Below are positions 54,779 through 63,225 of a stretch of DNA of 64,000 nt, one piece after another (positions within the stretch are counted from its first letter, which is position 1; each line of letters begins with the position of its first letter). The stretch is from Roseibium sp. TrichSKD4. Its GTDB lineage: Bacteria > Pseudomonadota > Alphaproteobacteria > Rhizobiales > Stappiaceae. Under the pieces are notes generated by a model. That model was not told the origin of the DNA, did not search any database, and saw only the letters and a program-made list of their open reading frames with translations. The DNA is taken from assembly GCF_000148725.1 (NCBI RefSeq), contig NZ_GL476313.1, positions 62,001 to 126,000 on the forward strand. Direction: 5' to 3'. The position numbers were made by a program, and so were the translations under genes.

Positions 54779-54792
54779 TGTTATCGATAACA
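54779..54792 (-). promoter_or_regulatory. GntR/LacI-type operator TGTTATCGATAACA (copy 3)
   Basis: A perfect palindrome in front of the ABC transporter operon, linking uptake to the idonate/gluconate catabolic operons. Confidence 0.8.
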
Positions 54793-54838
54793 CTGCCATA
54801 GGGAACAGTTGCGATAAAACTGAAAAGAAAAGAAATAA

Positions 54839-54852
54839 CGTTAGCGCTAACG
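54839..54852 (+). promoter_or_regulatory. LacI-type operator CGTTAGCGCTAACG
   Basis: A perfect 14-base palindrome with a central CG step, 60 bases upstream of the first LacI-family gene. It differs from the TGTTATCGATAACA sites and may be the autoregulatory site of that regulator. Confidence 0.65.
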
Positions 54853-54911
54853 CAAAGATAGATGTAGGTTTCATGCGTTAGTTCGCCTCAATTTACGGAG
54901 TTTCGAAAAGG

Positions 54912-55940
54912 TTGGCTCGAGGAAAAAACAACAAAGAAACTGGGCTAAAGGACATTGCGAAATCAGCTGGGGTGAGCACTATGACCGCCTCACGCGCCCT
55001 ACGCGGTATAGAAGGCGTATCGGAGAAGAAGCGTAAGGAAATCCAATCTGTTGCAAGAAAGTTAGGCTACCGTCCGAACAGCAATGCAAGATCCCTTGCG
55101 ACGACCCAATCTGACCTCATTGGAATCTCAATTCCAACGCTGTTCAACAATGTCTTTTCTGAAATTATTGACGGCATGAGACAGACCTTTCAGCAAGCCG
55201 GCTATGCAAGCGTGATCGACACAACTGAGTACGATCCTAAGGCTGAATTGGCTTGGGTCGAACGCATGCTGTCTTGGCGTCCAGCCGGTCTGATCCTGAC
55301 CGGCACAACTCATTCTTCTGAACTCCAAGAAGCACTCAAAGGCACTAAGGTGCCGATTATCGAGATTTGGGATACGACCAACACTCCCATAGACACCTGC
55401 GTAGGTATTGACCATTTCTCCGCAGGCCAGCGAGCTGCTGACCACGCCCTTTCACTGGGTTATAAATCTCCAGCCTTTGTCGGCGTTCCTGAAGGGCGCG
55501 ATCCACGCGCAGATGCACGCCTGTCCGGTATTCAAAGCAGATTTGCACTAAGTCAGCCGGGCCAGAGCGTGCACATCGCTCGGATCATGGACCGCAACAA
55601 CTTTGTGGTTGGCCACAGCGGAACACTGGATCTTTTTGAGCAAGCAAACCCGGACATCATCTTTTACTTAAATGACCACGTAGCCTTCGGTGGCATGACA
55701 GCGTGTGCCAAACTTTCCAAATCGGTCCCGGACAACGTTGGAATATTTGGTTTCAACTCGCTTGATCTGGCCCATGTACTGGAACCGAGTTTGACAACAA
55801 TTCGCACACCGCGTCGTATGATGGGGCTGACAGCCGCCCGCAACCTGCTTGCACGGATCCATGGAGCAAAAACGGAGCGGGTCACTGTTCTCCCGGTTGA
55901 GTTGGTGGAAGGCCAAACAACTCGTTTGCAGCAGTCCTGA
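54912..55940 (+). CDS. LacI-family transcriptional regulator (first copy)
   Basis: This 342-residue regulator has an N-terminal LacI helix-turn-helix (LKDIAKSAGVSTMTASRALR), hinge NSNARSLATTQS and a periplasmic-binding-type effector domain (FNNVFSEIIDGM, VGIDHFSAGQRAADHALSLG). The effector domain resembles GntR, the gluconate repressor. The start is uncertain: TTG 54912 is the best placed, with no ATG nearby. It probably controls its own gene through CGTTAGCGCTAACG. Confidence 0.88.
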   Translation: MARGKNNKETGLKDIAKSAGVSTMTASRALRGIEGVSEKKRKEIQSVARKLGYRPNSNARSLATTQSDLIGISIPTLFNNVFSEIIDGMRQTFQQAGYASVIDTTEYDPKAELAWVERMLSWRPAGLILTGTTHSSELQEALKGTKVPIIEIWDTTNTPIDTCVGIDHFSAGQRAADHALSLGYKSPAFVGVPEGRDPRADARLSGIQSRFALSQPGQSVHIARIMDRNNFVVGHSGTLDLFEQANPDIIFYLNDHVAFGGMTACAKLSKSVPDNVGIFGFNSLDLAHVLEPSLTTIRTPRRMMGLTAARNLLARIHGAKTERVTVLPVELVEGQTTRLQQS

Positions 55941-55958
55941 CAGATCGCTATGCTGAAT

Positions 55959-55972
55959 TGATATCGATAACA
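55959..55972 (+). promoter_or_regulatory. GntR/LacI-type operator, one-base variant
   Basis: TGATATCGATAACA differs by one base from the three perfect sites and lies 15 bases before the second LacI gene, where it would allow autorepression. Confidence 0.65.
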
Positions 55973-55986
55973 ATTTTGCAGAGTTA

Positions 55987-57003
55987 ATGACCAAAACCAT
56001 CAGGATGAAAGACGTGGCCCAAAAGGCCGGCGTATCACCCATGACCGTCTCGCGCGCCTTCAAGGAAGACGCCTCGGTCAACAAGGAGACGCGCCAAAAG
56101 ATACTCAAGGCTGCTGATGAACTTGGCTATGTTTTCGACAGCACAGCTTCAAATCTACGCAGTCAGAAGTCAGGCTTTGTCGCAGTCACGATCCCATCTT
56201 TGAACAATTCAAACTTTGCCGACACCGTAACCGCCCTCTCTGATGAACTGGCGGAACAAAATCTACAACCGCTCCTCGGCTACACGAACTACTCCCCGGA
56301 AAAGGAAGAAGAGCTAATTGAGCAGTTTTTGAAGCGGCGCCCGGAAGCAATCGTTGTTACAGGACATCGCCATTCGAAACGTGCTCACCGTCTGTTGGAG
56401 AAAGCGAAAATTCCCGTAATCGAAATGTGGGATCAACCGAGTTCCCCCACAGCACACAGCGTTGGTTTTTCAAACACTGCAGCCATGCGGGACTTAACCG
56501 CTCAATTGATTAAACTGGGCCACACTGAACTTGCATTTATTGGCGGCGGTCCTGACAGTGATACGCGTGCACAAGATCGACGAAACGGCTTTTTAGAGGC
56601 TGTATCGGACCATGGACTAGACCCTTCTCGGCTCATCAACACCAGCAGTACAAATCTGTCTATTCGAGAATCTCTGGACGCGATGGCGGAGCTGATGGCG
56701 CAGTTCAAAGGGGCAAAAACGATCCTTTGCGCATCTGACCTATACGCTTTTGGGGCGCTCAGCTTCTGCCAAAGAGCGGGCATAGAGGTTCCAAAAACCA
56801 TGGCTATAGCCGGATTCGGAGCCTTTGAAATCGCAGCCTGTGCCTGTCCGACAATTACAACAGTCGATGCCAAACCTCATGAGATCGGACAGAAAACCGC
56901 ATCCCTCATATCGGCCCTGCGAAACAACCCGACATCAGACCTGCAATCCACCGACACGCCCTATCAAATTTTGATGCGTGAGACGACCAACACCCGATTT
57001 TAG
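55987..57003 (+). CDS. LacI-family transcriptional regulator, GntR-like (second copy)
   Basis: This 338-residue regulator begins with MKDVAQKAGVSPMTVSRAFK, the DNA-binding helix-turn-helix, and has a sugar-binding domain (FADTVTALSDELAEQN, VGFSNTAAMRDLTAQLIKLGH). It is about as similar in design to E. coli GntR as its upstream neighbour. Its own promoter carries a variant of the TGTTATCGATAACA operator, so it is the likelier regulator of that regulon. The effector is probably gluconate or a related acid (inference). Confidence 0.9.
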   Translation: MTKTIRMKDVAQKAGVSPMTVSRAFKEDASVNKETRQKILKAADELGYVFDSTASNLRSQKSGFVAVTIPSLNNSNFADTVTALSDELAEQNLQPLLGYTNYSPEKEEELIEQFLKRRPEAIVVTGHRHSKRAHRLLEKAKIPVIEMWDQPSSPTAHSVGFSNTAAMRDLTAQLIKLGHTELAFIGGGPDSDTRAQDRRNGFLEAVSDHGLDPSRLINTSSTNLSIRESLDAMAELMAQFKGAKTILCASDLYAFGALSFCQRAGIEVPKTMAIAGFGAFEIAACACPTITTVDAKPHEIGQKTASLISALRNNPTSDLQSTDTPYQILMRETTNTRF

Positions 57004-57008
57004 GCAAC

Positions 57009-58136
57009 TCAATGAGCTTTGCTACGCGTTCTCATTTTCGACAGGTTCAATGGAAGCCGAACCGTTACACTCAACGTCTTGTCCCGCAATGCAGCATCTA
57101 CCGAGCCGCCACACCCAATACACATTTGCTTCACGATGGATAAGCCCAACCCGCTCGAATGAGTACTGCCGCGTCTTGTTCGACTATCAGATACGCGAAC
57201 GAAGCGGTCGAAAAGCAGAGGAACGCTCTCCGGCTGCAGGTCAGGCGCGTCGTTGCTGAATGTCAACTCGATTGCTCGTGCGTCCGCCAAAGTGATTGCC
57301 ACACGACACTCGCCATCGGCACTTGCGTATTTCAGCATGTTTGACAACAAATTATCTATGATATGACGGAACGACTTTTGAGAAATGGAAATCCATTTTC
57401 CGGAAGTGGATTTATCTTTCCAAACTCTCAAAAAGAGACCCTCAGCCAAAAAGTGAGGCTCCCACCGGCATAACGCATCTTCCAGCACAGCGGACAAATC
57501 TACGCCCAAGTTTTGAGGGTCGGTATCTTCGGGAACGATCTCCAAAGCCTCAATGGAGTGCGTCAGAGCTGACAAATGGCGAAGCTCGTCTAGCATCAGC
57601 GAGAAGAACTTTGGATCAGCTTGAAAAACCCCGTCCTCCAGACCTTCAGTGTAGCCACGCAAACTGGTGATCGGGGTTCGCAGCTCATGACCAAGGTCTG
57701 CCAAATATCGGGCTCGTCGTTCTTCTTCTTGCCCAAGTGCAGCAGCGAGCGCGTTGATGGTATCTGCCAATCGTCCGACCTCACCTGATTGGGTTTTCGC
57801 GCGAACGCTATAGTCACCCTGGCGAAGCCTCTCTGTCGCTTTTACAAGCACCCCCAAAGGGCGGACAATCAGGAGCGTTACGCCAATGGATGCGACCACG
57901 GCGAATACCAAGCCAACGAGTATACTCGCCCAAAGCTGACGCTCGACGTCCTCCACAAACATGGCATGAACCTGCCCTGGCTCAATGTTGAAGGTCGACA
58001 TCAACCGATCAGAATAAGTCTGGCTTTGCCCCATGAACAGCCAATACCAAGCAGCGCCCAGCATGATGACAATGGTCGCGTTGGCAGCCACCATTTGAAT
58101 TGAAAGCCAGGGCAAGCGACGCAGACGATAGCTCAC
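57009..58136 (-). CDS. Sensor histidine kinase, BaeS/OmpR-partner type
   Basis: This 375-residue kinase has two membrane segments (about residues 12-35 and 68-92) flanking a short periplasmic loop, a HAMP domain, HisKA with the phospho-histidine in DLGHELRTPITSL and an ATPase domain (NLLSNMLKY, SGLGLSIVKQ). It starts with GTG overlapping the response regulator stop. The short sensor loop suggests envelope or membrane-proximal sensing. Confidence 0.92.
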   Translation of the reverse strand: MSYRLRRLPWLSIQMVAANATIVIMLGAAWYWLFMGQSQTYSDRLMSTFNIEPGQVHAMFVEDVERQLWASILVGLVFAVVASIGVTLLIVRPLGVLVKATERLRQGDYSVRAKTQSGEVGRLADTINALAAALGQEEERRARYLADLGHELRTPITSLRGYTEGLEDGVFQADPKFFSLMLDELRHLSALTHSIEALEIVPEDTDPQNLGVDLSAVLEDALCRWEPHFLAEGLFLRVWKDKSTSGKWISISQKSFRHIIDNLLSNMLKYASADGECRVAITLADARAIELTFSNDAPDLQPESVPLLFDRFVRVSDSRTRRGSTHSSGLGLSIVKQMCIGCGGSVDAALRDKTLSVTVRLPLNLSKMRTRSKAH

Positions 58137-58903
58137 TGTAGCTTGCGTCCCGCATCGCCAGAAATTGAAATGCGGTAGCCAAATCCTCGGACTGTCTCGA
58201 TGATTACACCTGCATCATCACCGATTTTAGCTCGCAAGTTGTGTACGTGAACATCGATTGCTTTTGGCCCAACTGCAACGTCATTTCCGTAAAGCAATGA
58301 AATGAGTTGCCCTCTGGATAGAACTCGCCTTGGCCGCTCCAGAAGTCCGCGTAGAATTTTGTACTCACAAGGCGTCAAAGAAATTGTACGACCAGACAAA
58401 TTGCAACTTGGGTGTTCCAGATCCAATTGTATTGGCCCAACTTCCAGCAGCTGAGCTTCTGCCTCGTTAGCCATTTGGCTGCGACGTAAAATTGCCTTAA
58501 TGCGAACAATCAACTCACGCGGTGAAAATGGCTTGACGACATAGTCATCTGCACCGGCAGCAAATCCCTGAAGAACATTGGTTTCTGAACCGAGGGCCGT
58601 CAGAAATAGAATGGGGGTTAACGCACCCTGCGACCGCATCGCCTCGGCAATCTCTGTACCAGTTCTGTGTGGTAGCATCACATCGAAGATACACATGTCA
58701 AATGTATCTGAGAGCGCAGCTTGAAACCCTGAAAGACCATCGCGATGCTCGACAACTTCGTGGCCCGAACTTTCAAGGTAGGCACTCAGAAGGTTGAGGA
58801 TATTCTCATCGTCTTCAACGACTAGGATTTTGGCTTTGGCAGTGATGTCACCCACCTCCCCGGCTGCGTTTTCGTCCGGGAAAAAAGGTGCATGTGTTTG
58901 CAT
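58133..58903 (-). CDS. OmpR-family response regulator
   Basis: This 256-residue regulator has a receiver domain (VVEDDE, phospho-aspartate in CIFDVMLPH, lysine in VVKPFSPREL) and a winged-helix DNA-binding domain (LTPCEYKILRGLLE, IDVHVHNLRAKIG, VRGFGYR). ATG 58903 was chosen; an upstream start at 58978 would run into the YHS terminator. It is co-transcribed with the kinase. Confidence 0.93.
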   Translation of the reverse strand: MQTHAPFFPDENAAGEVGDITAKAKILVVEDDENILNLLSAYLESSGHEVVEHRDGLSGFQAALSDTFDMCIFDVMLPHRTGTEIAEAMRSQGALTPILFLTALGSETNVLQGFAAGADDYVVKPFSPRELIVRIKAILRRSQMANEAEAQLLEVGPIQLDLEHPSCNLSGRTISLTPCEYKILRGLLERPRRVLSRGQLISLLYGNDVAVGPKAIDVHVHNLRAKIGDDAGVIIETVRGFGYRISISGDAGRKLQ

Positions 58904-58942
58904 AGTGCGTCCAATAACGATCTGGCGACTACTACGTGAATA

Positions 58943-58977
58943 AAACTGCGCCGTTGCTACAGAGGGGCAACGGCGCA
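58943..58977 (-). terminator. Rho-independent terminator after the YHS gene
   Basis: TGCGCCGTTGC (58947-58957) pairs with GCAACGGCGCA (58967-58977), followed on the - strand by TTTT. It separates the YHS gene from the response regulator operon on the same strand. Confidence 0.8.
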
Positions 58978-58989
58978 TTCAGCGTAGTC

Positions 58990-59472
58990 TTACTTTTTAA
59001 GAAGATCCTCGCGAGAAGTCGCAAAGATCACTTTCCAATTTGTCTCGCCTTTGGAGATGATGGTGTCTGTATCAGCCAGGAAAAGTTTGTTATGGGCCGC
59101 CGGGCTACTGTTGAGGTAGAGCTGCCCATCGACGATGGCCCAAAGCTCGGGGTTTGTAGGCACCTTTTTGCCTTTGCTTGCGCCCGCAGAGCACCATCCA
59201 CCATAAGCTGGCGCATATTTTGCCGGGTTTGCATCAAACAGAGCTTTGTTTTCAGCAGACGCAAAGTGCCATGTTGCGCCTTGATACTTGGATGCAAACT
59301 CAGACGAACCGGGTGTTGGCTTACCGACGGTGTGATATGCCACGACATCCGTTCCTCCAACGACCGCACCACCATCGACGAAATGCTCATCAACGGCCAG
59401 TGCTTGATGAGCCACGAAGCTGAAAGCCATAGCCATTGAAACTGTCGCGAGTTTTTTTCCGTAAGCGTTCAT
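58990..59472 (-). CDS. Exported YHS-domain protein
   Basis: This 160-residue protein has a signal peptide (cut near HQALA) and a YHS domain, with VVGGTDVVAYHTVGKPTPGS, WHFASAENKALFDANPAKYAP, YGGWCSAG and the single domain cysteine. YHS domains are thought to bind metal, often near copper or haem systems. It sits just upstream of the two-component operon but has its own terminator. Function unknown. Confidence 0.85.
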   Translation of the reverse strand: MNAYGKKLATVSMAMAFSFVAHQALAVDEHFVDGGAVVGGTDVVAYHTVGKPTPGSSEFASKYQGATWHFASAENKALFDANPAKYAPAYGGWCSAGASKGKKVPTNPELWAIVDGQLYLNSSPAAHNKLFLADTDTIISKGETNWKVIFATSREDLLKK

Positions 59473-59681
59473 TTTTGTGTCCTCGGGTGTGAGCTTTGAA
59501 AACTTGAAAGAAGAAAGGACATCGCGCTTCCTTCCTCGAGGACTGGGTATAATGCGCCAAGTTTTTGAGCCGGTTTGGGCGGCGTTAGGATTTGGTTAGG
59601 ATCACAAGCAGGACGGCCATACTGCGGGACTTCCCGAGCAAAAATGTGTCAAACATTACCCAAAAAACCAGAGCTAAGGCG

Positions 59682-61160
59682 TCCGCCCTGAACAACGTCT
59701 AAGCCATTGATGTTGCGCGTGGCCGAAGCAATACGCAAATATTCGATTTGACCGGTTTGGGGATGGGGTTTGTGATCCAGAGCAGCAAAATGATCAGTGC
59801 ATTGAGGATCAGACGCAGGTTATGACCGGCTGCGGCCAGCAGGGCGTTGATGGCATCGCCATTTTTGCCATTGAGGAAGTTCCGGTCAAGTCGTCCATCT
59901 GTTTTCATGTGGCCGATGGTGGCCTCGATCGCTGATCGTCGTTTCAGCTCACGCTTCATCTGTGCCGTCAGCCCGCGCTTCTGGCCGGAGATCATGACCT
60001 TGGCGTCGCCCTCATAATCATGCCCCCGATAGCCACGGTCCACATAGACACGCTCAGCTTTGGTGCCGCAGACTTTCTCAGCCTGACTGATGGTGTCATT
60101 CAAGGTGTGCCCATCATAGGGATTGCCCTCAAAAGCCCTCGCCGCAAGAACCAATCCTTCCCGATTGGTCGTGGCAATGCCAACCTTGGCCCCGAACTCG
60201 TAAGGTGTTCGCGCCTTGCCCTTGGCAATACAGGCCACTTCCGGCGCATGCATGGAATAAATCTTGTTTTTGTCCTTGGGGGTCTGGGCCAGAAGCCGCT
60301 CCACCAGTCCCAGCAGACGGGAGAACCGGTGCTCAAGACCTTCGTTGCCTGCGATCTTGCGGGAGATGTCGCGATAGACCCGGCCCAGATAGGTCTTCAG
60401 CTTTTTGAGTTCCCGGCGCATCCGCTTGAACTGTTTGGCATGGGCATAACGGCCCGCCATCAAGGCCGCCTTTTTGGCAACTCTGGTATGGCTGCGACGC
60501 AAGATGATGCCGGCCCTCTTGGCCTGGCGCACCAGAAGCTGCAAGGCCTTGTGATAAAGACGGCTATCGGTGGGATGGGCAATGGCTTTGGGTTGAACGG
60601 TCGTATCAACCAAGACCCGCTCAAGGCTGCTCTTCTTGATCGTCCCGCTCTCAATCGCAACACCTACCGTAGCAGAAAGAAGCTTTTCCATTCCCTCAGG
60701 ACCAATCCGTTTGCGCCAGCGGGTCATGGTTGAGGGATCAATGGGGAATTGGTGCTGGAAAAACTCAAAACCGCAGAAAGACTGCCAGTAGGGGTTTTCA
60801 ACCCAACGCTCAACCGTCTCTTCATCGGAAAGATCGTACATGTGCTTGAGAAAGTGCAGCCCGGCCATCAGACGCGTTGGTTTGGCCGGTCGTCCCAAGG
60901 GGCGATAATGCCTGCCGAACTCCGCATCAAATTCATCCCAAGGCATCAGACCAGACAGCCGCACCAACGAATGGTTCATATCGATGATTGCGGCCAGGCG
61001 TTCCTTGAACAGATCGCCACACCGTTTGTTGCGTTTTGAAGGTCTCATGAGAATATGCCAGAAAATGCGTGCTTCGGATCAACTAACCGGCATATTCACA
61101 CATCCAAAACCCAATGGGTATCCATACTCTTCAATCAGTTAAGGGGTTTTTCAGCGCGAA
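59682..61160 (-). mobile_element. IS5-superfamily insertion sequence
   Basis: The element is about 1,479 bp with imperfect inverted ends TCCGCCCTGAACAAC and TTCGCGCTGAAAAAC. The direct repeat CTAAGGCG flanks it (59674-59681 and 61161-61168), suggesting an 8-base duplication; the edge is uncertain by one or two bases. It lies between the YHS gene and a sugar isomerase gene and interrupts no recognisable gene. Confidence 0.8.
59699..61048 (-). CDS. IS5-type transposase
   Basis: This 449-residue transposase has the N-terminal DUF772-like domain (RPTRLMAGLHFLKHMYDLSDEE split as PTRLMAGLHFLKHMY), the first catalytic aspartate in VLVDTTVQPKA, the second in VYVDRGYRGHDYEG and the glutamate in RRSAIEATIGHMKTDGRLD. 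It is full length. The long arginine/lysine-rich insert near residues 185-240 is shared by the large IS5-type transposases. Confidence 0.92.
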   Translation of the reverse strand: MRPSKRNKRCGDLFKERLAAIIDMNHSLVRLSGLMPWDEFDAEFGRHYRPLGRPAKPTRLMAGLHFLKHMYDLSDEETVERWVENPYWQSFCGFEFFQHQFPIDPSTMTRWRKRIGPEGMEKLLSATVGVAIESGTIKKSSLERVLVDTTVQPKAIAHPTDSRLYHKALQLLVRQAKRAGIILRRSHTRVAKKAALMAGRYAHAKQFKRMRRELKKLKTYLGRVYRDISRKIAGNEGLEHRFSRLLGLVERLLAQTPKDKNKIYSMHAPEVACIAKGKARTPYEFGAKVGIATTNREGLVLAARAFEGNPYDGHTLNDTISQAEKVCGTKAERVYVDRGYRGHDYEGDAKVMISGQKRGLTAQMKRELKRRSAIEATIGHMKTDGRLDRNFLNGKNGDAINALLAAAGHNLRLILNALIILLLWITNPIPKPVKSNICVLLRPRATSMA

Positions 61161-61321
61161 CTAAGGCGTCAAAAATAAATGACGGCAATCATGCATGACA
61201 GCCAGGCGGTTGATGTGGCTCAAGCATTAGCGAAGTTTACCCTCGGCACTCAAGGCCAGCTGACGAAGGTAGTTCATCTGCCGATCTAAATGAGGCCGAA
61301 GGTAAAATGCCACTTAAGTGA

Positions 61322-62191
61322 TTAGGAGCCTCCAAACAGAGCTTTAAAGGTATCAATGTTTGCCCGGAAACCTGCTTCAAAATCACCATTTCCAGGATGG
61401 TAGACGCTCTCAAACGAGACAACACCTGAATAGCCATCCTGCCTCAGTGCATTTGCCATGGGCTCAAACAAGGGAGCCAGCTGCCCTTTGCCCATTTGCC
61501 TCACTTCGAGGGTCGCACGGGGTGTGTCGACGAACACATCCTTGATATGGATGTGCCCAAGGTATCCGTCAGCCACTTCGCGGTAACCTTCAGGAAAGGC
61601 GCGCTCATGACACCAGCAATTGTTCGCCGGGTCCCACAACACCTTCAGCACACCCTTGGCACCCAGATCATCAATCAATTTGCGCGCTGTGAAGTTAGAG
61701 TTGACCATGGTGCCGTTACCGGTCTCAACAACAAGCGTGAGTGTTTCTTGGCGAGCAAGCTCCACAGCCGGTGCAATCAGCGGTAAAATGCCGTCCCAAG
61801 CTCCGTGAGCGACATTCCATTTTTCTGCACCATTTCGCCCCCATAGGATCTGCTCTTTTTTCGGTGTCATGATCCGCACAAGTGGAGCGCCCACCGTATG
61901 CGCCATTTCCATAACCCGCTTCAGGGCATCCATGTGCTTGATATGCAGTTCATCTCCGGGCTTGTTAGCGCCTGTCATACCGGCAAAAACGTGCCGAGAC
62001 AGACAGGAAACAGGCTTCCCCCGGTCCCGCAGCAATTGATCCACCTCTCTGACCTCTGCTGCACTTAAGTCCCCGACCTCGTTTTCACCAATAAACTGAA
62101 GTTCGGCATACTTGAGGTCATATTCATCCATCACGTTGACAGCATGTCGAAGATCACGGCTGATGCCGTCGCAAATAACGCCCAGCTCCAT
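61322..62191 (-). CDS. Sugar phosphate isomerase/epimerase, TIM-barrel family
   Basis: This 289-residue protein has the AP-endonuclease-2/xylose-isomerase-like barrel: YAELQFIGENEVG, VVETGNGTMVNS (metal glutamate), VLWDPANNCW, GHIHIKD and VSFESVYHP with the last glutamate. It probably isomerises or epimerises a keto-sugar or tetrulose. It follows the dehydrogenase gene by 3 bases on the same transcript. Substrate unknown. Confidence 0.82.
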   Translation of the reverse strand: MELGVICDGISRDLRHAVNVMDEYDLKYAELQFIGENEVGDLSAAEVREVDQLLRDRGKPVSCLSRHVFAGMTGANKPGDELHIKHMDALKRVMEMAHTVGAPLVRIMTPKKEQILWGRNGAEKWNVAHGAWDGILPLIAPAVELARQETLTLVVETGNGTMVNSNFTARKLIDDLGAKGVLKVLWDPANNCWCHERAFPEGYREVADGYLGHIHIKDVFVDTPRATLEVRQMGKGQLAPLFEPMANALRQDGYSGVVSFESVYHPGNGDFEAGFRANIDTFKALFGGS

Positions 62192-62194
62192 CGT

Positions 62195-63109
62195 TCAAGC
62201 ACCCCGCGTTTTCTTGGCAGCACTGCGATGCAATTCAGCCCCAATAATGTCTTCAATGACACGGGTACAAACCCAATTGTCACCTTCCGGATGCTTTGTT
62301 TTGCCAGCATGAAAAACCTGCATGGCAGCTGCAGCAGTGTGAAGTGGAACTCCCAACTCCTCACCAAGGTTCATTGAAATTGTCAGATCCTTGTGCATTG
62401 TGTTGATGTGGCTGCCAGTTCCGACAAACTGCCTATCGATGATTTTCTGCAGAGCGTTGTTAACGACCCCACATCCGGCTGACGATGTTGAAAAGACATC
62501 CAGAATCACTTGACCAGATACCCCTGCTTTTGCAGCAAGGGCTGCAGCTTCGAAAGTTGCCGAAAACTGGGCACCGATTAACGACTGAAGGCACGCTTTT
62601 ACGGTTTGTCCGTCACCCGGTTTATCGCCCACTCGATGAATGTTCGCCGAAACAGCCTGCATAACGGGCGCAAATTGGTCCAATACCGCATGAGGTGCAG
62701 CGGCCATCATCGTCAATGTTCCACCCTGGGCACCGGGAAACCCTCCTGAAACAGGGCTGTCGATCAAGTACAAATCCCGATCTTCAAGACGACCACCGAT
62801 CTCCCGCATCTCTTTTGGCTTGATCGTCGCAGTCATGATGATTGCGGACTTCGGCTTCAAACGTTCAACCAAACCGTCAGGGCCAAAGAGAACATCCTTT
62901 ACCTGCTCCCCATTCATAACCATCACATATACGGCATCTACCTTGGCTCCTAACTCGGCAGGGCATGTAACTGCATGTCCACCCAAAGCCTTAAAGTCAT
63001 CCAACCGTTTTTGGGAAACATCGAAACCCCAAGTTTCAAAGCCGTGATGAATGAGGTTCTTTGCCAGACCGGACCCCATATCTCCCAAACCAATAACACC
63101 TGCACGCAT
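62195..63109 (-). CDS. Beta-hydroxyacid dehydrogenase, LtnD/GarR-like
   Basis: This 304-residue NAD-binding protein has GVIGLGDMGSGLAKNL, the substrate motif SPVSGGFPGA, and the catalytic lysine in GDGQTVKACLQ. L-threonate dehydrogenase and tartronate semialdehyde reductase belong to this family. With a TIM-barrel isomerase and a FadR-type regulator it resembles four-carbon acid-sugar (threonate/erythronate) clusters, but the kinase and decarboxylase of that pathway are not in the window. Confidence 0.82.
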   Translation of the reverse strand: MRAGVIGLGDMGSGLAKNLIHHGFETWGFDVSQKRLDDFKALGGHAVTCPAELGAKVDAVYVMVMNGEQVKDVLFGPDGLVERLKPKSAIIMTATIKPKEMREIGGRLEDRDLYLIDSPVSGGFPGAQGGTLTMMAAAPHAVLDQFAPVMQAVSANIHRVGDKPGDGQTVKACLQSLIGAQFSATFEAAALAAKAGVSGQVILDVFSTSSAGCGVVNNALQKIIDRQFVGTGSHINTMHKDLTISMNLGEELGVPLHTAAAAMQVFHAGKTKHPEGDNWVCTRVIEDIIGAELHRSAAKKTRGA

Positions 63110-63225
63110 AGTGCCCTCCTCTTAAGTCTGTCGCTTAGCGACACCAAAAGCGGGGTTTCATACGTCGTTTTGGAGACTGACGCCGGGCGCGTCCGGAAGA
63201 CACCCGCTGCCCGATCTTCACCGAT

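Noticed and set aside
53828-54790. 320-residue open frame on the + strand opposite the UgpC-type ATPase
   Set aside because: Antisense to a complete ABC ATPase with all motifs; no domain of its own.
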